A stretch of DNA of 64,000 bases from NCBI RefSeq assembly GCF_020215645.1, contig NZ_CP084058.1, positions 186,001 through 250,000 of the forward strand, in the 5' to 3' direction. The translations under genes were made by a program, and so were the position numbers. This document shows positions 1 through 7,359 of the stretch, piece by piece (position 1 is the first letter of the stretch; each line of letters starts with the position of its first letter). A model generated the notes under the pieces. It saw nothing but the letters and a program-made list of their open reading frames with translations, made no database searches and was not told where the DNA came from. The stretch is from Nonomuraea gerenzanensis (GTDB lineage: Bacteria > Actinomycetota > Actinomycetes > Streptosporangiales > Streptosporangiaceae).

Positions 1-1891
1 GCAACTGCACCGTCGTGACCGGGTCGGACTCGCCCAGCGCCTGGCGGAGCAGGTCGGCGAGGTTGCCCTCCTCGGCGCGCAGCGCGTCGGCCGCCGCGAA
101 CTGCTCGGGGCCGAACAGCTCGGCGGCGTGCCGGAGGGCGTACTCCGTGGCCCAGGCCCGCTGCGCCGCCCTGGCCGGCTCCTGCTCGCCGGCCTGCCTC
201 AGCCGCATCCGGCCGAACTCCCTGACGGTCTCCAGCATCCGGTAGCGCAGGCCGTACGCCGTCTCGCGGACGCTCAGCATCGACTGCTCGGTCAGCGCGT
301 CCAGGGCGTACAGCGCGTCGGGGCCCAGCACCTGCTCGGCCGCCTCCAGCGTGAAACCGTCGCCGAACAGCGACAACCACCGCAACGCGCGCCGCTCCCG
401 CTCCTCCAGCAGGTTCCACGACCAGTCGATGACGGCGAGCAGCGTCTGATGCCGGTCGGGGGCCGTCCTGTTGCCGCCGCGCAGCAGCGCGAACCGGTCC
501 GCCAGGCGGCGCGCGATCTCCTCCACCGACATCACCCGCACCTTGGCCGCGGCCAGCTCGATCGCGAGCGGCAGCCCGTCGAGCCGGGCGACGACCTCCT
601 CGACCACCCTGTCGTCGATCCGCACCCCGGGCCTGGCGGCCGTGGCCCGCTGGCGGAACAGCTCCACGGCGTCGCCGGTCGGCAGCTCGCCCAGCGGGTA
701 GACCCGTTCGGCGGGGATCGACAGGGCGGCCCGCGAGGTGGTGAGCACCCGCAGGTCGCGGGTCGTCACGGTGAGGAACCCGACCAGATCGGCCACCGCC
801 TCGATCACGTGCTCGCAGTTGTCCAGGATCAGCAGCGCCGGCGCCTGGTCGAGCTGCTGCGCGATCCGCGCGCGGACGTCGGCGCGCTGCTGGGCTGTCA
901 GCACGTGCCGCCCGCCCACCGAGTCGCGCACCCCCAGCGCCGAGCCCACCTCGCCCACCACGCCCGCCGGCGAGGAGACGCCGACCAGCTCGATGAAGTG
1001 GGCGACCGGCTGCGCGGCGTTCCTGCCGGCCACGTGGGCCAGCCGGGTCTTGCCCAGCCCGCCGGGGCCGACGATGGAGACCACCCGGTTGGTCTGCAGC
1101 AGGGCGTGCACCGCCCGGATGTCGTCGTCGCGGCCCAGCAGCGAGGAGCCGTCGAACAGGATGCCCTCGCGCACCGGCCGGTCCGTGACGAGCAGCTCGG
1201 CGTACACGCGGGCCAGCTCGGGCCCCGGCTCCGCGCCCAGCCGCGCCACCAGGCCCGCCCGGTACCGCTCGTAGCGCTCCAGCGCCGCAGCGGCACCCCG
1301 TACGGCGGCCTCGCTGCGCAGCAGGCAGGCGAGCAGCTCCTCGTCGTGCGGCTGCTCGCCGCACGCCTCCTCCAGCAGCGGCAACGCGCTCTCGTGCGCG
1401 CCGCTCCTGCCCCGCGCGATCGCCGCCACCCGCCGCGCCTCGCCCACCCACCGCCCCGCCACGCTCCGCAACTCGGCCAGCGGCCCTGCCTCGCCGTTCA
1501 ACCCGCCCGCCACCAGCCCCAAGGCCGCTTCCGCCCGCCCCCGCGCCGCCGCCACGTCATCCTCGGCCAGCGCCGCCCGAGCCTGCCCGACCAGCACGCC
1601 GAGCAGCGACGCGTCCACCTGCTCGGGGGGCAGCCCGAGCCGGTACCCCCGGGGGATCCGCTCCACCACCTCAGGCCCGGTCGCCGCCCTCGTCCGCGAG
1701 ACCACCACCTGCAACGCCTTCGTCGGGTTCGCCGGCGCCTCCTCCGGCCACAGCTCCTCGACCAGCCGGTCGTCGCCGACTCCCGCGCGTCCGTGCAGGG
1801 CGAGCACGGCCAGCAGGGTGTGGGCGCGATCGCCGACGACGCGCACGCCGTGCCAGCGGACGCCGTCGAGCAGGACCAGTGCGGGGGACAC
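1..1891 (-). CDS. AfsR/SARP-family transcriptional regulator with NB-ARC ATPase domain (partial)
   Basis: Large signal-integrating activator, incomplete because it runs off the left edge. From the GTG at 1891 the protein opens with a winged-helix DNA-binding domain of the OmpR/SARP type (about residues 10-85, with LWPEEAPANPTKALQVVVS), then a bacterial transcriptional activator (BTAD) helical domain (about 90-245), then an ATPase with Walker A GPGGLGKTRLA near residue 273 and a Walker B-like LLILDNCEH. A helical region follows and continues outside the window. This order matches AfsR and related LuxR/LAL-like regulators of secondary metabolism. Several longer open frames on the opposite strand are GC-rich shadows. 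Its target genes are not evident here. The family call is secure; the start rests on frame and domain length, since no strong ribosome-binding site is visible. Confidence 0.88.
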   Translation of the reverse strand, partial: MSPALVLLDGVRWHGVRVVGDRAHTLLAVLALHGRAGVGDDRLVEELWPEEAPANPTKALQVVVSRTRAATGPEVVERIPRGYRLGLPPEQVDASLLGVLVGQARAALAEDDVAAARGRAEAALGLVAGGLNGEAGPLAELRSVAGRWVGEARRVAAIARGRSGAHESALPLLEEACGEQPHDEELLACLLRSEAAVRGAAAALERYERYRAGLVARLGAEPGPELARVYAELLVTDRPVREGILFDGSSLLGRDDDIRAVHALLQTNRVVSIVGPGGLGKTRLAHVAGRNAAQPVAHFIELVGVSSPAGVVGEVGSALGVRDSVGGRHVLTAQQRADVRARIAQQLDQAPALLILDNCEHVIEAVADLVGFLTVTTRDLRVLTTSRAALSIPAERVYPLGELPTGDAVELFRQRATAARPGVRIDDRVVEEVVARLDGLPLAIELAAAKVRVMSVEEIARRLADRFALLRGGNRTAPDRHQTLLAVIDWSWNLLEERERRALRWLSLFGDGFTLEAAEQVLGPDALYALDALTEQSMLSVRETAYGLRYRMLETVREFGRMRLRQAGEQEPARAAQRAWATEYALRHAAELFGPEQFAAADALRAEEGNLADLLRQALGESDPVTTVQL

Positions 1892-1966
1892 ACCCTCAGC
1901 TTACGGACGGGCGCAGGTGTGCCGCGTGCGCGCCTTTTGCGGGTTCCGTTCCGCATCGTGCCGGAC

Positions 1967-2115
1967 GTGACGCAGATCGACTGGCCGGACGTCCGAGCAC
2001 GGCTCACCCGCCTGTCCGCCAGGGCCGGCGGCGGCGCGGTGGATCACGGCTGGAGGCTCGGCCCCCGCTGGCCGCCGACGAGCCGGAGGCCGAGAGCGCG
2101 CGGTGGAAGTATGCG
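1967..2115 (+). pseudogene. SMI1/KNR4-like N-terminal remnant, frameshifted
   Basis: From a GTG at 1967 the plus strand reads VTQIDWPDVRARLTRLSAR and then VDHGWRLGP. After a frame change near 2069 the neighbouring frame continues PLAADEPEAESARW. This matches the opening of actinobacterial SMI1/KNR4-family proteins, which typically read W..VR.R...L, then GW.L..PL, then ELA..E..LG. Nothing downstream continues the domain, so this is read as a truncated, frameshifted gene fragment. SMI1/KNR4 proteins often serve as immunity proteins to contact-dependent or nuclease toxins, so the scar may mark a lost toxin-immunity gene. The evidence is a pattern match over about 50 residues. Confidence 0.45.
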
Positions 2116-2157
2116 GCTCATGAGGACCAGAAAGGTCTGTCGCTGCTCAGCGCCTGT

Positions 2158-2367
2158 TCAGCGCCTGTTCAGCCCTTGCAGCACCGGCAGTCCCGTGCCG
2201 AAGTCGAGGACGAGGCGGTCGCCGAGCGGGCGGGCGAGCCTGACGGTGGTCGTGTCGGTCTTGAGAATCGCCGGGCAGGGCTTCCCCGAGCCGGCGTCCT
2301 CCTCGTCCATGTCGACCACCACCACCTGGTCGGTCTCGTAGACGCGCGGCCCGATCCCGAACAGCAC
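2158..2367 (-). CDS. small hypothetical protein, possibly a C-terminal gene remnant
   Basis: A 69-residue frame starts with GTG directly after an in-frame TGA. It reads MLFGIGPRVYETDQVVVVDM, has one acidic segment (DEEDAGSGKPC), and ends with a beta-rich stretch RLARPLGDRLVLDFGTGLP. The style, VYETD then valine-rich strand then RPLGDRLVLD, resembles the C-terminal half of a family of actinobacterial secreted hypothetical proteins. No signal peptide or N-terminal half is present. It may therefore be the tail of a decayed gene, consistent with the eroded fragment just upstream. No function can be given. Confidence 0.35.
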   Translation of the reverse strand: MLFGIGPRVYETDQVVVVDMDEEDAGSGKPCPAILKTDTTTVRLARPLGDRLVLDFGTGLPVLQGLNRR

Positions 2368-2620
2368 TCACCGGCCGCGGACCCCCGTCCAGCTTCAGAT
2401 GCTCACAGAGCTGTCATCTCGAGAAGTGGCGCAGTGATCGCCACATCCGCACGGGATTCTTCACGCTCGTCTCGGCGCTGTCCACGGAGTCTTTTGGATG
2501 GTTATGTTTAGGTCCGTCGACCCTGACACGCTCGGCTCGCACTGCTTAGATCCGTCGTAGCGGCCTGGCGATCCCCTCACCTTCGCTTGGCAACGGCCCC
2601 AAGGTGTCCCGGCAAACACG

Positions 2621-2656
2621 AAGGCCCGCTCCCAGGTACCCCTGGTGGCGGGCCTT
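2621..2656 (-). terminator. hairpin downstream of tRNA-Arg
   Basis: Perfect 9-bp arms AAGGCCCGC and GCGGGCCTT enclose an 18-nt loop, starting about ten bases beyond the 3' end of the tRNA on the minus strand. There is no long U-tract, which is common for high-GC actinomycete terminators. Confidence 0.6.
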
Positions 2657-2665
2657 TCTGCTGTG

Positions 2666-2738
2666 CGCGGCCGAGAGGACTCGAACCCCTAACCTTCTGA
2701 TCCGTAGTCAGATGCTCTATCCATTGAGCTACGGCCGC
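2666..2738 (-). tRNA. tRNA-Arg (anticodon ACG)
   Basis: The minus strand folds as a 73-nt tRNA. The acceptor arms GCGGCCG and CGGCCGC pair perfectly with discriminator G. The D-arm contains AGCTCAATGGATAGAGC, the anticodon loop is CTACGGA (anticodon ACG, read as ICG), and the T-loop is GTTCGAGTCC. CCA is not encoded, as is usual in actinomycetes. Confidence 0.95.
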
Positions 2739-2864
2739 TCGCTGCGTAAGCAAGCATAGCGGGTTCTGAGGAGTGCCTCGAACCAGAAACGGCAATCATG
2801 AGGTCGCTGGTTCGGGCTTGGGGTGTTTGGGAGGGGGTTTACCTGGGGTTGAGGGGATGGAGAG

Positions 2865-2889
2865 GACCCCCCGAGGGGGTGGGGGTCCG
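2865..2889 (-). terminator. stem-loop after the coiled-coil gene
   Basis: Arms GGACCCCC (2865-2872) and GGGGGTCC (2882-2889) form an 8-bp stem a few bases past the end of the minus-strand gene at 2896. No T-tract is visible. Confidence 0.4.
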
Positions 2890-2895
2890 GTCGGG

Positions 2896-3279
2896 TCAGG
2901 CGTCCAGTCTTTTCGCCAGGCGTTCGATCAGCAGGGCCAAGTCGGCGAGTCGGCGGTGGACGGCGTGGTGTTGGTCCTGGATCTGTGAGCGGAACTTCGT
3001 GAAGTGGTCGTTGGACTGCCTTCTGAAGCCGCCGAGCTCGTCGTTCAGGGCGGAGAGGTCTTGGGAGAGCTCTGCCTGGAGGCTCTCGATGGCGGTGTCG
3101 GGGGTCGTGAGGGTGATGGCGCTGGTGGGGGTGTCCTCCAGGGGGGTGCAGTTCTGGGCTGGGATGGTCATGCGTCGGCGTCGTGCCCTCGTGTGGCGGA
3201 TCGTGCGGCCGGAGCGTGTTCTTGCTTCGAGGGCGTCTACACGGAGTTTCAGCTTGCGAATCTCCGCCTCTATGTCCAC
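2896..3279 (-). CDS. coiled-coil hypothetical protein (127 aa)
   Basis: Unrecognised protein built of two likely coiled-coil segments. The N-terminal heptads are in EAEIRKLKLRVDALEART, followed by a basic linker (RTIRHTRARRRRM). A Pro/Thr-rich stretch comes next, then a longer helical part (about residues 62-127) with ESLQAELSQDLSALNDELGG and a tail RRLADLALLIERLAKRLDA. No membrane segment or signal peptide is seen, so it is probably cytoplasmic. The basic patch could bind nucleic acid, but that is conjecture. The GTG start lacks a strong SD; the GTG at 3279 is used because the heptad pattern begins immediately after it. It is divergent from the two-component operon. Confidence 0.6.
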   Translation of the reverse strand: MDIEAEIRKLKLRVDALEARTRSGRTIRHTRARRRRMTIPAQNCTPLEDTPTSAITLTTPDTAIESLQAELSQDLSALNDELGGFRRQSNDHFTKFRSQIQDQHHAVHRRLADLALLIERLAKRLDA

Positions 3280-3440
3280 GTACCCCTACCCTTGCGGTGG
3301 TTGGAAAGGATCTTCGTTCCGGGGTTCGGCCGGAAGTCAGATTCCACTCTGTGTGAGCATATCGTCGCAATGAGTTCGTGATTGTGGAAGGTGTTGCGGG
3401 TGGGGATTCCTGCTCGGTCGGTGGTGGGGATCCCGCTGCT

Positions 3441-3468
3441 TGTGGATACCTCGAAGGGTGTATCCACA
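3441..3468. promoter_or_regulatory. inverted pair of DnaA-box-like sequences upstream of the kinase
   Basis: TGTGGATAC (3441-3449) and GTATCCACA (3460-3468) are exact inverted copies, 10 nt apart, about 50 bp before the kinase start. Each contains TATCCACA, eight of nine positions of the classical DnaA box. It could equally be an operator of unrelated type. Confidence 0.4.
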
Positions 3469-3519
3469 GGAGGACTTTCGTAGGAGTGAGGGGGTGGCGG
3501 GAGGTGGTGGGATGAGGGC

Positions 3520-4740
3520 ATGAAGCAGGTGGTGCTGGGGGCCGGGGTCGCCTTCGCGGTCGGGGTGGTGCTGATCGCGGGTGGGTCCCATCTCGAGCGT
3601 GGGGTGCCCATGTGGGTGCTGGTCGTGCCGCTGGCGTTCACCTGTGCGGGGGTGCTGGTGCGGCAGCGGGCGCCGCTGGCCTCGTTGGGGCTGGGGGTGG
3701 TCGGGATCGTGATCGACGGGTTCGTGGGGCCGTCGCTGGGGACGGTGCTGGTCTTCACCGACAATCTGTATGCGGCCGCGCTTTACGGGCCGGCTCGGTT
3801 CGCTCGGGTGTTGCTCGGGATCGCCGGGGTGCTGGCCGTCGTGGCGGGGGCGGTGGCCGGGTTTCTGTACGAGGACTGGCGGATGCTGGCCGTCATGGGG
3901 GTGCAGGCCGGGCTGGTGCTCATCACGCCGGTGACCACGGCGGTGGTGCTGCGGGAGCAGCGTGATCGGGCGGCGGCCGAGCGGGTGCGTGCTGAGCAGG
4001 TGGCTCGGCTGGCGGAGTTGGATCGGCAGGCGGCGGTGGCTGCTGAGCGTACGCGGATGGCGCGTGAGCTGCATGACATGATCGCCAATCACTTCAGCGC
4101 CATCGCCATCCAGTCCACTGCCGCGCTGTCGCGCAAGGATCTCGATCGGGAGACCGTACGGAAGGTGATGGAGTCCGTACGGGAGAACAGCGTCAAGGGG
4201 ATGGCCGAGATGCGGGCCATGATCGGCTTGTTGCGGCAGGAAGGCGATGAAGGGGAGAGCGAGGCCACCCGGCCGCGGCTGGCTGATGCGCAGGCCCTGG
4301 TCGAGCGGGTGCGGCGGGCCGGCATGGCTGTGGAGACCCGGGTCGAGGGGGAGGTCAGGGAGTTGCCCGCGGCTGTCGATCTCGCCGGGTATCGGATCTT
4401 GCAGGAGGCGTTGACGAACGCGCTCAAGCACGGGGCCTCGCCTGTGTCGGTGGCCGTGGTCTATGAGGACGGGCGGGTTCGGCTGAGCGTTGAGAACGCC
4501 CTCGGGGACGAGGAGCGGGAGATCGGGCTGCCGGGGGCCGGGGCGGGGCTTATCGGCATGCGGGAGAGGGTTTCGCTGGTGGGCGGGGCTTTTGATGCTG
4601 GGGAGGTTTGGGAGGGGGAGCCTGGAGGTGGGGGGCGGTGGCGGGTTGTGGCGGTTCTGCCGATGGAGGTGGATGTCACGCGTCCCGGGCTTTCGGGTGG
4701 TGAGGGTGAAGGGGTGGAAAGGGCGCCGATCTCCAGTTGA
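3520..4740 (+). CDS. NarL-type sensor histidine kinase
   Basis: Membrane sensor kinase of 406 residues. The N-terminal ~145 residues hold four to five hydrophobic segments with short loops, as in kinases that sense in or at the membrane. A coiled coil follows (AERVRAEQVARLAELDRQAA), then the HisKA_3 phosphoacceptor motif RELHDMIANHF with the phosphorylated His at residue 185. The ATPase N-box is EALTNALKHG near residue 300 and the G-box GAGLIGMRERV lies near 345. The partner is the response regulator 48 bp downstream on the same strand. The stimulus cannot be deduced. A paired TATCCACA inverted repeat lies just upstream. Family assignment is secure. Confidence 0.93.
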   Translation: MKQVVLGAGVAFAVGVVLIAGGSHLERGVPMWVLVVPLAFTCAGVLVRQRAPLASLGLGVVGIVIDGFVGPSLGTVLVFTDNLYAAALYGPARFARVLLGIAGVLAVVAGAVAGFLYEDWRMLAVMGVQAGLVLITPVTTAVVLREQRDRAAAERVRAEQVARLAELDRQAAVAAERTRMARELHDMIANHFSAIAIQSTAALSRKDLDRETVRKVMESVRENSVKGMAEMRAMIGLLRQEGDEGESEATRPRLADAQALVERVRRAGMAVETRVEGEVRELPAAVDLAGYRILQEALTNALKHGASPVSVAVVYEDGRVRLSVENALGDEEREIGLPGAGAGLIGMRERVSLVGGAFDAGEVWEGEPGGGGRWRVVAVLPMEVDVTRPGLSGGEGEGVERAPISS

Positions 4741-4788
4741 GGTGGTGGCGGCGGCAGGGAGGTTCGGAGAGAAGGGCGGAGGTGGCTG

Positions 4789-5424
4789 GTGACCATCAAG
4801 GTGCTGGTGGCTGACGATCATGCGGCAGTCCGGGCCGGGATCGTGTTGATCCTGGGTGGGGCGGACGACGTCGAGGTCGTGGGGGAGGCCGGTGACGGGG
4901 AGCAGGCCGTGGCCATGGCTCGGGAGCTGCGGCCCGATGTGGTGCTGATGGATGTGCGGATGCCCCGGCTCGATGGGATATCGGCTACTCGGGAGCTGGC
5001 CGGCGTGTGTGATGTGCTGATTCTTACGACGTTCGATGTGGACGAGTACGTGTTCGGGGCGTTGCGGGCCGGGGCGGCGGGGTTCATGCTCAAGAACGCC
5101 GAGGCCGAGGCTTTGATCGAGGCAGTGCGGGTGGTGGCTCGGGGGGATGGGCTCATCGCGCCCGGGGTCACCCGGAGGTTGATCGCCGCCTTTGCCGAGC
5201 AGGCGCCTGTTCGGCGGGAGGTGGAGCCCTCAGGGATGGACGGGTTGACGCCTCGGGAGAAGGAGGTGCTGGCCTGTATCGGGCGAGGGTTGTCCAACGC
5301 TGAGATCGCCAAGGAGCTGGACATGGCGGAGGCTACGACCAAGACGCATGTCAGCAGGGTGTTGGGCAAGCTGGGGTTGAAGAGCCGGGTGCAGGCGGCG
5401 ATCTACTACTCGGAGGGGTTGTAG
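4789..5424 (+). CDS. NarL/FixJ-family response regulator
   Basis: DNA-binding response regulator of 211 residues, partner of the preceding kinase. The receiver domain (residues 1-120) has the acidic pair D9 D10, the phosphoacceptor D55 in VVLMDVRMP, the conserved Thr in LILTTF and Lys in FMLKNAEAE. The C-terminal LuxR-type helix-turn-helix (about 145-207) reads LTPREKEVLACIGRGLSN, ending KTHVSRVLGKLGLKSR. The GTG start is preceded by GGAGG with six-base spacing, which settles the start. Length and domain order are standard. Confidence 0.95.
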   Translation: MTIKVLVADDHAAVRAGIVLILGGADDVEVVGEAGDGEQAVAMARELRPDVVLMDVRMPRLDGISATRELAGVCDVLILTTFDVDEYVFGALRAGAAGFMLKNAEAEALIEAVRVVARGDGLIAPGVTRRLIAAFAEQAPVRREVEPSGMDGLTPREKEVLACIGRGLSNAEIAKELDMAEATTKTHVSRVLGKLGLKSRVQAAIYYSEGL

Positions 5425-5463
5425 GTGATTTGGTGGTGTTTATTCGATGGCAATCGTGGGTGC

Positions 5464-5482
5464 CTAGTCTGATCATGACTAG
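5464..5482. promoter_or_regulatory. short palindrome before the lipid-operon first gene
   Basis: CTAGTC and GACTAG arms flank a TGATCAT centre, 18 bp before the ATG at 5500. It could be an operator or a small hairpin in the 5' leader. No direct evidence separates these. Confidence 0.3.
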
Positions 5483-5499
5483 AGGGGTAGACCAAGCCA

Positions 5500-6606
5500 A
5501 TGAGTACAACGCCACCACCTTCGCCGTCCGAGGAGCCTGACAACGGGTCAAGGGCGGGGGCGGTGCCGGAAGGGGAACCGGAGTTCCTGCCGCCGTCGTC
5601 GTCGGGTGGGAGGCCGGGGGCCGTGCTGCCTCCGGTGGACGAGGATGCGGAGACTGTGCCGCCCGTTGGTGGAGAGCCGGATCTCGTGCCGCCTCGGGAT
5701 GGGGGGCCGGACTTCGCGCCGCCTCAGGGCGAGGGGTCGGGTCTCGTGCCGCCTCCGAGTGGGGAGCGGGATCTCGTGCCGCCTCCGAGTGGGGAGCCGG
5801 TGATGATGCCGCCTCCGTCGGGCGTGGTGGGGCCCATGGTGTCGTCGGAGCCTCGGGAAGAGGGCGGCTTTCAGGGGCAAGGGCAGGGGCATGCCGGTCG
5901 GCCGTCGTTCTTGCCGCCGGACGGTGGGAGTGGGCATCCTGTGCCCGAAGGGTCACCTCATGGGCAGGCCCTTCAGTGGGAGCCGCCATCCGGCCAGTTC
6001 GGGCAGGGGCAGCCGTCGTCGTACGGGGGTGCGTCTGAAGGGCCCTCGTCGCATGAGCAGCCACCGTACGGAGGCACGCCCCAGGGCGGCCCGCGGCAAG
6101 GTGGCACACCACCGAGCGGCCCATCGCAAGGCGGCGCGTTCCCGAGCGGCCCATCGCAGGGTGGTCCGCCGCAGGGTGGTCCGTTTCAGGGCAGTTCTCC
6201 GCAGAATGGCCCGGCCCAGGGAGCCCCCCCGCCGTACGGCGGCCCGCCTCCGCACGGGTACCCAGGAGGCTACCCCCCGCCACCACCACCCCCACCCCCC
6301 ACCAACTCCACAGGCATGCTCATCGGCATGCTCTTCGCCGGCCTGGCCATCTACAGCGTCCTCAACGCCCTGATCGGCTTCTTCATCTTCTTCGCCGCCA
6401 TGAGCGCAGGCAGTGGCGCCACCGCCTACCTGGTGGCAGGCGCGGTCCTCCTGGCACTGGTGGGCCTGGGCGCCGGGATCGGGCTGTGTCTGGTGCGCAG
6501 GCCGTGGAGCAGGGGCCTGGGGCTCGGGCTCATGATCGGCTGGGCGCTGTGGTCGATCCTGTCCGCAGGGATCTGCACCGGTATCAACCCGAGCCTGTAC
6601 GGCTGA
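5500..6606 (+). CDS. Pro/Gly-rich disordered protein with C-terminal membrane segments
   Basis: First gene of a four-gene operon. Residues 1-265 are low-complexity and probably disordered. The first part carries irregular copies of a unit like DLVPPPSGE (about residues 40-110), the second glutamine/glycine-rich units like GGPPQGG (about 180-240), ending in a polyproline run. The C-terminal ~100 residues hold three to four membrane helices (STGMLIGMLFAGLAIYSVLN, then GATAYLVAGAVLLALVGLG, then GLMIGWALWSILSAGI). No signal peptide is present, so the long N-terminal tail is probably cytoplasmic. Only five bases separate it from the Lgt-like gene, so they are co-transcribed. The function is unknown; a scaffold for the downstream membrane enzymes is conceivable. 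Confidence 0.75.
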   Translation: MSTTPPPSPSEEPDNGSRAGAVPEGEPEFLPPSSSGGRPGAVLPPVDEDAETVPPVGGEPDLVPPRDGGPDFAPPQGEGSGLVPPPSGERDLVPPPSGEPVMMPPPSGVVGPMVSSEPREEGGFQGQGQGHAGRPSFLPPDGGSGHPVPEGSPHGQALQWEPPSGQFGQGQPSSYGGASEGPSSHEQPPYGGTPQGGPRQGGTPPSGPSQGGAFPSGPSQGGPPQGGPFQGSSPQNGPAQGAPPPYGGPPPHGYPGGYPPPPPPPPPTNSTGMLIGMLFAGLAIYSVLNALIGFFIFFAAMSAGSGATAYLVAGAVLLALVGLGAGIGLCLVRRPWSRGLGLGLMIGWALWSILSAGICTGINPSLYG

Positions 6607-6611
6607 CCGCC

Positions 6612-7358
6612 ATGCCCCTTCACGAGATCTTCGTCGGCCTGGGCGTGGCGGTGGCGGCCGTCGTCTTCGTCCGGGAGGCGCGCAGGCGGGGAGCGCTCAA
6701 CGAGCAGTCGCTGATCGCGGTCGCCGGCGCGCTGGTCGGCGGCGCGATCGGGATGCGGCTGGCGGGCTGGATGGAGACACTGCAGCTGCAGAGCCTGTGG
6801 CTGTACGGCTCGCGGAGCATCCTGGGCGGCCTGACCGGCGCGTACGTCGGGGTGCTGGTGGCCAAGCGGATCATCGGCTACAAGGAGCGGACCGGCGACC
6901 TGTTCGCCCCGGCGGTGGCGCTCGGCATGGCGGTGGGCAGGATCGGCTGCCACCTGACGGAGGCGCCCGGCAGGCCGACCGAGCTGCCGTGGGGGGTGCA
7001 CGCCCCGGCGACGACCCCCGAATGCCCCGGCTGCCTCACAGGCCAGGCGATGCACCCGTCGTTCATCTACGAGATCATCTTCCACCTCGCCGCGTTCGCC
7101 GCGCTCGTCTGGGCGCGCCGGCGGCTCACCCACCCGGGTGAGCTGTTCACGCTGTACGTCGCCGCGTACGCCGCCTTCCGCTTCCTCGTCGAGTTCACCA
7201 GGGCCAACGAGACGGTCTGGCTGGATCTGACCAGGCCGCAGTGGTTCCTGATCCCGGGGCTGCTGCTGCTCGCCATCAGGCTCGGGTACGGCTGGCGGCG
7301 CGGCCACTACGCTCCCCTCTTCAGGGGAGCAACCCCTCTTCACAGTGAAAGGTCATGA
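6612..7358 (+). CDS. Lgt-like prolipoprotein diacylglyceryl transferase homologue with altered active site
   Basis: Polytopic membrane protein of 248 residues from the Lgt family, which moves diacylglyceryl from phosphatidylglycerol to lipobox cysteines. Family landmarks are clear: GSRSILGGLTGAYVGVLVAK, DLFAPAVALGMAVGRIGCHL, and near the C terminus AAFRFLVEFTRANE, equivalent to the RFLVEFFR block of E. coli Lgt. Two normally essential positions differ: the His of the HGG motif is Leu (ILGG), and the Asn of GRxGNF is Cys (GRIGCH). The Arg of that motif and the late Arg/Glu block remain. This is therefore probably not the housekeeping Lgt but a specialised paralogue. It sits one base before the radical SAM gene, implying coupled expression. 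The start is the ATG at 6612, just after the previous stop. Confidence 0.85.
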   Translation: MPLHEIFVGLGVAVAAVVFVREARRRGALNEQSLIAVAGALVGGAIGMRLAGWMETLQLQSLWLYGSRSILGGLTGAYVGVLVAKRIIGYKERTGDLFAPAVALGMAVGRIGCHLTEAPGRPTELPWGVHAPATTPECPGCLTGQAMHPSFIYEIIFHLAAFAALVWARRRLTHPGELFTLYVAAYAAFRFLVEFTRANETVWLDLTRPQWFLIPGLLLLAIRLGYGWRRGHYAPLFRGATPLHSERS

Positions 7359-7359
7359 C

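Noticed and set aside
898..1296. Minus-strand frame inside the regulator
   Set aside because: Arg/Trp-rich translation in a different frame; the domain-bearing frame is the one ending off the left edge.
128..2341. Long plus-strand frame of 737 codons over the AfsR-like gene
   Set aside because: Composition is Arg/Pro/Gln-rich without any domain; it mirrors the real gene on the other strand, as is common in GC-rich DNA.
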